Assembly: GCF_050624435.1 (NCBI RefSeq)
Contig: NC_134539.1
Span: 124,129,025-124,193,024, forward strand
DNA: 64,000 nt
Reading direction: 5' to 3'
Origin: Tenrec ecaudatus
Taxonomy: Eukaryota; Chordata; Mammalia; Afrosoricida; Tenrecidae
Part shown: one piece after another, positions 56,726 through 64,000 of the stretch
Layout: each line of letters opens with the position of its first letter
Position numbering within the stretch: position 1 is the stretch's first letter
Translations under genes and position numbers: made by a program
The notes under the pieces: model-generated
What the model was told of the DNA's origin: nothing
The model's input: the letters and a program-made list of their open reading frames with translations, nothing else
Database searches by the model: none

Positions 56726-57309
56726 ATATGTAAATATATATTATACATACACAAATATATTATACTCTATGTACATAATATACATGTGAATTAACCTTTT
56801 ATTGCGAATTTGGTGAGTGTTTATATATCTGATCATCATTTTTGCACTCAACAACATAAACAACTTATTAACCCTCCCCTTGGCTTGCTCTCTTCCCGCC
56901 CTCCACTTCCCTTTTAGATTTTTGCCTTGACCTTTCTCCAAGTCTACGCCTGTCCACCCTCTCTCCCAGGTGCCTGCAAACTGTGGTCCAACCATACACA
57001 GATCTTTTGGCACGTGCACATGGCTCTGAAGTAAAATTGAAGGATATTATTCAGATGATGGTGATTTCATTTGTTTATAAAAGTATATTTATGAAAAAAA
57101 GTATATTTATGACCCTCAAATAATTTTATATTGTGGTGAGGAACAGGATTGACTCTTCTGTTTCCAAAGTTTGCCCACCTCTGCTCTAGCCTATTAGTTC
57201 CACTTCTCTTCTTCCACTCCAGACTCCACCCCAGGTAACGTAACCCCCAAGCTCTGTGTCTTAGGGTATGAAACCTTGCCTTCATCTTTTCAATTGTTCT
57301 GATATTTGA

Positions 57310-57400
57310 GCTCATAGCTGCAGTCACTGTGTCAATCCATCTTGTTGAAAGTCTTCCTCTTTTTCATTGCCCCATGACTCTATCAAGCACTTTAACTACT
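57310..57400 (-). repeat. RTE/BovB fragment
   Basis: CACTGTGTCAATCCATCTTG followed by TTGAAAGTCTTCCTCTTTTT is the reversed RTE 3' region. Confidence 0.82.
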
Positions 57401-58974
57401 GCCCCATGAGGACTCTGGCTAAGGGGTGCTAGCTTATAGATACCCTAGCTCACTCATGTTCTCAAATTTGAGCATGTATTAGGTACTCGGGGGCCTTGTT
57501 AAAACACAGGTTGCTGAGCCTTTGCCTCAGCCTTGGTCTGCTTTAGAAAGAACCGGGTGAAGCCCATGAATTTGCACATTAATACACAGGACTGTTCAAG
57601 ACAGTTACAGCTCACTTTGGTAGTTTGTGTCTTCCAAAGAATCTGTCCATTTCATTTATTAAATTTATTGGCGTGAGGTCATTCATGATATTTCATCATT
57701 ATCCTTTTGACACCTATTGGAATTGTAGTAATACACTCTTTCCCATTCTTCTGGATATTAGTAATTTGTTACTTCTTTTGTTTTATCTTGATCTGTCTAG
57801 CTAGACATTTACCAATCGCATAGTTTCTACCACAGGGGTTGTCAACTTTTTTCTGTAAAGACCAGGTCATAGATTCTTTAGGTTTTGTAAACCACATGGT
57901 CTCTGTGAACTCTGCTGTCACACCCTGGGAGCAGCCGTCAACAACGGGTAAACAAATGAGATGACTCTGTTTCAATTAAATGTTATGCACAAAATCAGAC
58001 AGTGGGCTTGATGTGGCCTATGAGCCATTCTTTGGTTAGTTGATTAAAAAAGAGCAGTTTATTTTCTTATTTAATTGCTGCTGTTGAGCATATCCATTGC
58101 AGAGTACACACCAATACATTAATTTCTACGTGACTATTCAGTGACATTCTTACGTTCCTTTTTCTGAACTGTTCCTCTTCATTAGCATCAACTCACTGTC
58201 CCCAAAGCTTTCTATCGAAGCTTTCAAACTGCTGTTGTCCATCTGGCCCCATAGAGATACTTCTCAAAGGAGCGCGAGGCTCCTTTGTCTACTGCCTAAG
58301 AGAAACCAGTGCAGAGTTTAAAAAAGGAGACTTCCAGGGATATGTTTGGTTTGATGTTTAAAGATGACCTCAGGGCAGTCATTTTGTGGGTTCATCCAAC
58401 CTCAATGGGTCCAGGAAATATACATTCCGTGAGAATTCGAAATTCTGTTCTGTATGAAAAGAATTTCTTTTAAATGGAACTTTACATTTCTTTAGCTCAG
58501 CTTCATTCCTGTCTCCACTGGGGTTCAAAAAGCATCTGGTACTGCACGTTGTCTGGTCACCCAGGTCCACTCAGAGAGCTCATGATCCAGCTGTACCTTC
58601 ACCTCAAGAAGGTTTCTGCCTCATCAGCCTGCCTCTTCAGGTCTAGTGACTTCTCTGTATCTCTGCCTGGAATTCTACATAGCACCAGAGTCTTTATGCA
58701 ACTGTCTTGCTGTACAGGGACACAAACATCACGGCAGAGCCTTCCCTGGTCTTTACACATCTCTTACTACCAGGGGTCTTGCTGCCTTGCTGACAAATGG
58801 GAGTTCTCCAGTCCCTCCTGGCTTTAGCCCCTTTCTCAGATCCATTCACTCAGAGTGGAAGCAGGCCACGAGTCACTCCAACTGGGATGTCCTGCATGTC
58901 TCCTCTCAAACCTTGATGTCCTTCTTTACTCCTTCTCCTTGAAACCCAAGGAACCTATGTATCCTGGGTGTATT
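57401..58974. other. Intergenic sequence
   Basis: Contains an open frame at 58474-58827 with no domain I recognise, no splice context and a composition like chance. No gene called. Confidence 0.5.
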
Positions 58975-59510
58975 GTTATTGTTGTGCGTCACCCTGTCCG
59001 TCCCAACCCATAGCAACCTGCCGGGAAGAGCAAAATGGGCTCACAGGGCTTCCTGTTCTGGAAATCTTTATAGGGGAGAAAGGGGGAACTGATTACTAGG
59101 ATCTACATCTAACCCCCTCCCTGGGGGATGGTCAACAGAAAGGGGTGAGAGGAGACATTGGTCAGTGTAAGACATGGAAAAATAATGACTTATAAATTAT
59201 CAGGAGAGAGGGAGGGAGGGTGGGGGAGAGAGGGGGAAAATGAGAAGCTGATACCAGGGGCTCAAGTAGAAAGCAAATGTTTTGAAAATGATGAGGGCAA
59301 CAAATGTAAAAATGTGCTTGGCACAATGGATGCATGTATGGATTGTGATAAGAGTTGTACGAGCCCCCAATAAAATGATTTTTAAAAACATCTTTATAAG
59401 AGCAGAACACTGGATCTTTTCTCTCAAAGGGCTGCTGGTGGGTTTAAACTGCCCACCTTTTGGTCAGCAGGCAAGTGCTCAACCACTGTGCCACAAGGGT
59501 GCCTTACATG
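58975..59510 (-). repeat. AfroSINE split by an L1 insertion
   Basis: Body at 58990-59072 (CCCATAGCAACCTGCCGGGA) and head at 59390-59510 (CTGCCCACCTTTTGGTCAGC, GCCACAAGGGTGCC), separated by the L1 at 59073-59389. Confidence 0.85.
59073..59389 (+). mobile_element. 5'-truncated L1 inserted in an AfroSINE
   Basis: 317 bp of L1 3' end flanked by a 9-bp duplication ATCTTTATA (59064-59072, 59390-59398). It ends CCCCCAATAAAATGATTTTT. Confidence 0.92.
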
Positions 59511-59569
59511 TGCATTGGGAGTGCACAGACCCTTCCAGAAACTCTGATCCCGATCCCAGCACAATTCTT

Positions 59570-60528
59570 CCGAGCAATGGAAAAACTAATCCTTAACTAT
59601 ATGGAGAGGAGAGACAACCAGGGTAAACAAAACACCATTAGAAAATGAAGTAAGAGGCCGCTAACCCCTGATTTAAAAGCCTATGATATAGCCATTAACC
59701 AGCTTGATATTTGTACGATGATAGATATGCAGACTAATGGATTAGGGCTGAAAACCTAGACATACAACCAAACACCTATAGACACCTGATGTTTGAAAAA
59801 GCATGCCATTGGGAAAGAGATTAGATTTTCAATAAATGGTGTTGGGAAAATCGAATCTCCATCTGCCAAAGAACAAACAAGACCCATACCTCGCACCATG
59901 AACTATAACAGACTCAAGATGGGTTAAAAAACTAGATAGAAACCCTACATCCATAAGGACCATCAATGAAGAATTAGGGACAAGCTTAGCATAAATACAC
60001 TACTGAACAATGAAAACTACTCCCATTCTAGAAGACAAAGTGGAGTTCTGGGCCTTCTAAAAATATGACATTTGTGTATATCCTATGACTTCATGAGAAG
60101 AGTTAGAAAAGAACTATAAATTGCAAAATATATATGTATTTGGCAATGATAACAGACTAATTTCAAAAATCTATAAAAAGCTCTTTGATAAGAAAAATAC
60201 AAATAACCCAATTTAAAAATGGGCACAAGCCATGAATAGACAATTTACCAAAGATGACATTCCAGGCACAGGAAGAAATGTTCACATTCATTAGCCATAA
60301 GAGAAATACAAATTAAAACAACAACGAGACACCACCTCACACTGGCACTCTTAGCAAAATTTTTAAAAAGCAGAAAGTAATAAATGTGGGGCAGACACAG
60401 AGAGATTGGAATGATCGATCGTACATTGCTAGTGAGATTGCAGAATTGTATAGCCGCTAAGGTAAAAGCATGGTGTCTCCTTAAATAAATACAAATATCT
60501 TACAACCCTGCAATATCTTGATTTGGCA
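59570..60528 (+). repeat. Ancient L1 ORF2 fragment
   Basis: Degraded ORF2 with ATGGTGTTGGGAAAATCGAA, TTTAAAAATGGGCACAAGCC and GACACCACCTCACACTGGCA. Many stops. It ends where the mariner begins. Confidence 0.8.
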
Positions 60529-60530
60529 TA

Positions 60531-60966
60531 GAGGGGTACCCTCAAAAAATTTTTTTAAAAAAAGGAATGGCACTGGGCGGAGCAAAGGTTCTGTAGTACA
60601 CATTTCCCCCACTAGGTGGGCATCATCTCGCAAATCGCTCTGAGTTAGTGCACCAGTGGCATTGCCTGGGAAGGTCCTCTCTGGTCATGGTGAATTTTTT
60701 CATAAAAGCAGTTCACTTGAACCTCAGTTTTTGGAATGGCCGATTTAAGAGAACAGCTTGCGGCTATGAAACTTTGTTTCCTGCTTGGGAAAAATGCCGC
60801 AGAAACTGTTGCGTTGAACACAGCTCACAAGGACAGCACTATGGGAAAAACTGAAGTGTACGAGTGGTTTTCTCATTTCAAAAAAAGCGAAATGTCGATG
60901 GATGACAAACCTCGTTCTGGATGTCCATCAACTTCCATTAAAAGAGAGAGAAGGGTTGAGTCTTAA
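60531..60966 (+). mobile_element. Mariner transposon, 5' fragment
   Basis: Starts GAGGGGTACCCTC after TA (60529-60530), with a leader of about 200 bases and then a transposase start at 60736 (MADLREQLAAMKLCFLLGKN). This N-terminal helix-turn-helix ends with the family's DDKPRSGCPSTS stretch, then a stop at 60964-60966. The catalytic domain and the right end are missing, so it is a truncated copy of the family at 62888-63825. Confidence 0.85.
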
Positions 60967-61334
60967 AAACCATTCAGATTCCTGACCCATAAGATCCAAA
61001 CACTGATCCGAGTGGTTATAAAACACGGGAAAGTCAACTCCCCACTTCTTGTGAATATCTTATCAAGATCCCTCCATTTTCTGTTGGGTATAGACTTAGT
61101 TTTGTGAATGTAGGTTATTTAAATTTTTAAAGTATACAATCTGGTGGTCCTTAATATATTCACAAAATTGCTCAACTGTTACCACTGTAAGTAGCCTCAT
61201 ACGCATGCAATACCTGGACAAGGAATAAGGAAGGCAAAAAGAGAACTGAAGCCTTTGACTTATGTAGGCCAGGGAATATTCTATATATTATGCACTGCCA
61301 GAAGAACAAATACATTTTCTTCTGTTGGAAGAAA

Positions 61335-61650
61335 ATGTCTGCGTTGGAAGAAGCCATCAGAATGCTCCTTAGAAGCAAAGATTGTGAGATTTCATTTCAT
61401 GCCTTCTCGATAAGTTATCAAGAGGACCAGTCCCTGGAGAAGGACATGATGCTTCGCGAAGTCGAGGTTCACTGAAACAGACAGTGAGATGGATTGACAC
61501 CGTGGCTGCAACCGTGGACTCAAACCTGTCAAGTATAAAGATGGGGCAGGACCAGGCAGTGCTTCGTTCTGCTGTGCACGGGGTCACCATGGGTCTGAAT
61601 CCACTCTGGTGCTTAACAAACACAACAATCCCAGGCTATTCTCTTCGGCT
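61335..61650 (+). repeat. RTE/BovB LINE 3' end
   Basis: GGAAGAAGCCATCAGAATGC, then GGACCAGTCCCTGGAGAAGG, GAGATGGATTGACACCGTGG and GGGGTCACCATGGGTCTGAA: the last part of RTE ORF2 and its tail in forward orientation. No intact frame. Confidence 0.88.
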
Positions 61651-62107
61651 CAGAAGAAACCGGATGTGAAGCAAGAGCAACGCGGGCTGCCATGGTTAAG
61701 GTTACGTGCCAGCCTGGTTGCGCCATGGTTCGCAGTAGCTTGGCAGTTAGGTAATGACATAATTTGGTAGTTATGTAACGATGTTATTTTGCAGTGATAT
61801 AATATGATTTTGCAGTTGTGAAATGACGCAGTCACCCTCCATTTTCACATATGTCAATTGCCGTCATACAACAGCCTATTTGTTGGAACCTACTACCCAG
61901 GCCAACAATGGGGGAGTGAGTGTGTTCCCTAAATCATTTCTTTGAGCTTATTTTATTTGGGATTCATTGAGATGCCGAAATCTGTACATTCATGTCTTTT
62001 ACCAAATTCAATAAATGTTCAGTGATTATTTCCTCAAAAAAACTTTTTCGCCTCAAATATTTTTACTGCCACACTCTTTCTCTCCCCCTTCTGGGTATGA
62101 ATGTGAT

Positions 62108-62262
62108 GGATGCCAAACACCAACTGCCAGGGTGTCCGTTCTGACTCATAGCAGCCATCCAGGACAAGCAGAGCGGCTCCCTGGGGTTTCTGTGGCCCAT
62201 CTCACTCCTGCAAAGTGGAGTCGCACTACTGACCTTTTGGTTAGCAGCCCAACACAATGCTT
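62108..62262 (-). repeat. AfroSINE
   Basis: CCGTTCTGACTCATAGCAGC body and ACTGACCTTTTGGTTAGCAG head. Confidence 0.88.
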
Positions 62263-62887
62263 TCTCCCAGAACTCTAAGACAGCTCAGTGTTTCTATCTC
62301 TCTGCTCCTTAGATTGTGTAATTTTTGTTTACTTGCCTTCATGTTTACCGATTCCACTGTTATTTCCAAGGCGTTACAGAGCCCATTCAGGGAAATGTTA
62401 ATTTTCAGCTATAAAGTCTCTTATGCTTCCTTTCTTGGAGTTTCCATTTCTCTGCTGAGAATTTCTACCTTTCGAGATTTTAAAGAGTATTTGCCCTCTG
62501 TGCCCATAATCAGGGATAGTTATAATAGTTGCTTTAAAGTCTTTTTCTGGTAAGTCCGACAACGGGGTCATCTTGAAGCTGGCATCTGCTGGTTGCCTTT
62601 TTCTGTTGAGAATTGTTGAGATTTGCCTTTTCTTTCTCTCATGCTGAGTAGTTTTGTAGAAGTCTGGTGATCCTTAGGCTATTCTTGATATCAGGACAAA
62701 CACTTCTCCCAGAGAGCTTTTAAAAGTCATGAGCTCTTTCTAGAAAATGCCCCATACAGAAGTCTAGAGAAAGAGTCCCACTTATGGTTCACGTTTTTAA
62801 GACTCTTTGATTTATAGATACTAGTAAACAAAGAGAAAATATAAAAGCCAATCTGTATTTAAAACATTCTAATTATGATAACTTATA

Positions 62888-63825
62888 CAAGGGGGTACTC
62901 AAAACAAACCAGATTTTTCCCCCCAGAAGCTATATATTTAAATTCTCTTAAAAAACCTTATCACCTTCAACAGACTCTCCATTACACTCAATACATTTGT
63001 CAAATCTGCGGCTCCATTCTTGGAAACATTTTTCAAACTCATCTGTTTGGATGATGGGCAGCACCTCCCTTGGTTTTTTTCTTCACCTCTTCTATGTTGT
63101 CAAATAGCTGTCCTTTCCTGTTTCTCTGCATTCACGGAAACAAGAAGTCACATGGAGCAAGGTCAGGTGAGGAAGGGGCCTGGGGAAAGAGAGATATGAT
63201 GTTTTTTTTCCCCAAAATGTGTGCCCTGAAATGGCTGTGTGAGCAGGTGCATTGTTGTGATGACAAAACCAGTCCCGTCTGCCACAAATCAGGCCTTTTG
63301 TCGCACACTGTTATGCAGTCTTTTCAGAATTTCGAAATAGAAAGCTTGATTAACAGTCTGATCTGGTGGAACGAACTCCAAATGCACTGCAAGTCAACAT
63401 TTTTGTCGGTTTGGGAAGTTGATGGAACTCCAGGATGAAGTTTGTCATCCATTGGCATTTCATTTTTTTTGTAATGAGAGAACCACTCCTACACTTGAGT
63501 TTTCCCATAGCGCTGTCCTTGTGAGCTGTGTTCAACACAACAGTTTCTGCGGCATTTTTCCCAACCAGGAAACAAAATTTCACACTTGCAAGCTGTTCTC
63601 TTAAATCGGCCATCCCCAAAAACGAGGTTGAAGGAAAACTGCTTTTACGAAAAAATTCACTGTGACCAGAGAGAACCTTCCCAGGCAATGCCAGTGGGTG
63701 CCCTTACTCAGAGCGGTTTGCTGGATACTGCCCACCTACTGGGGAAAATGTGTTCTATGAAAGCTCTGCCCAGCGGAGCTATTTTCTGTTGCTGGTTTTT
63801 TTTTTTTGGGGGTGGTACCCCCTTG
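62888..63825 (-). mobile_element. Mariner transposon, internally deleted
   Basis: 938 bp between TA dinucleotides (62886-62887, 63826-63827), with matching ends CAAGGGGGTAC on both sides. On the - strand the transposase starts at 63613 with MADLREQLASVKFCFLVGKN. Stops and a frameshift follow. The HDNAPAH catalytic motif reads HNNAPAH near 63255 (Asp to Asn). Start-to-motif distance is about half the usual, so some 300-350 bases are deleted. Confidence 0.88.
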
Positions 63826-63837
63826 TATTTCCATTAT

Positions 63838-63895
63838 TGTAAGACACCCTGGTGACACAGTGGTTAAGCACATCATCTATTGAAACTATTATTTC
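63838..63895 (+). repeat. AfroSINE head fragment
   Basis: CACCCTGGTGACACAGTGGT then AAGCACATC resembles the tRNA-like head. The rest is lost. Confidence 0.5.
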
Positions 63896-64000
63896 CAGGT
63901 TGAAAACCTCACTTTTTGGGAAAGAATCAATAGAGAGAGGCGGTGATGCAGTGGAGGGTGTTCAGAACTCAGGCAAATCTGAGCTTGAGGGTCAGCTCCT

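Noticed and set aside
58474..58827. 117-codon open frame in the intergenic region
   Set aside because: No known domain, no splice sites in phase and no sign of conservation that I can judge; a chance frame is more likely.
60648..60966. Intact mariner transposase
   Set aside because: Only the N-terminal DNA-binding part is present; a stop follows and the catalytic domain is absent.

Overview
This is nuclear DNA from a placental mammal, almost certainly an afrotherian and most probably a tenrec (Echinops-like). The reasons are dozens of copies or fragments of the afrotherian tRNA-derived AfroSINE, RTE/BovB fragments, and three non-autonomous SPIN (hAT) transposons. Among afrotherians, SPIN is known from tenrecs. 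The species is an inference from these repeats.

Two genes are present, both haem peroxidases, arranged tail to tail. Positions 1-9280 on the + strand carry the 3' three quarters of myeloperoxidase (MPO): one partial and seven complete coding exons, with a likely separate 3'-UTR exon ending at an AATAAA at 10315. Positions 31855-12261 on the - strand carry a complete lactoperoxidase gene (LPO): a TATA box, a non-coding first exon and 12 coding exons that join to 2175 nt (724 codons plus stop) with every phase kept. Several matching internal exons have identical lengths in the two genes (207, 161 and 238 nt), as expected of tandem paralogues. The convergent layout matches human 17q22 (EPX-MKS1-LPO-MPO), read in the opposite direction. 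MPO makes hypochlorous acid in neutrophil granules. LPO makes hypothiocyanite in milk, saliva and airway fluid.

The introns hold AfroSINEs, MIR, L2 and L1 fragments, SPIN elements, a 30-bp minisatellite in MPO (7172-7775) and an 18-bp minisatellite in LPO (19204-19785). These arrays produce long open frames on both strands that are not genes.

From about 32 kb to the end lies the LPO-MKS1 intergenic region, swollen with transposons, and no cellular gene is recognisable there. It holds a class II (betaretrovirus-like) endogenous retrovirus (35200-40057) whose 5' LTR carries a different solo LTR; a full-length but inactive L1 (44939-53605) with 13-bp target duplications and three later insertions inside it; several 5'-truncated L1 copies; two broken mariner elements of one family (60531-60966 and 62888-63825); RTE pieces; and more AfroSINEs.

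I found no new multi-gene system. The points most worth a second look are the 15-residue C-terminal extension of LPO by stop loss, the retroposed 5' half of an intron-containing tRNA-Arg inside the L1, the LTR-in-LTR structure, and the horizontally acquired SPIN and mariner copies at the peroxidase locus.
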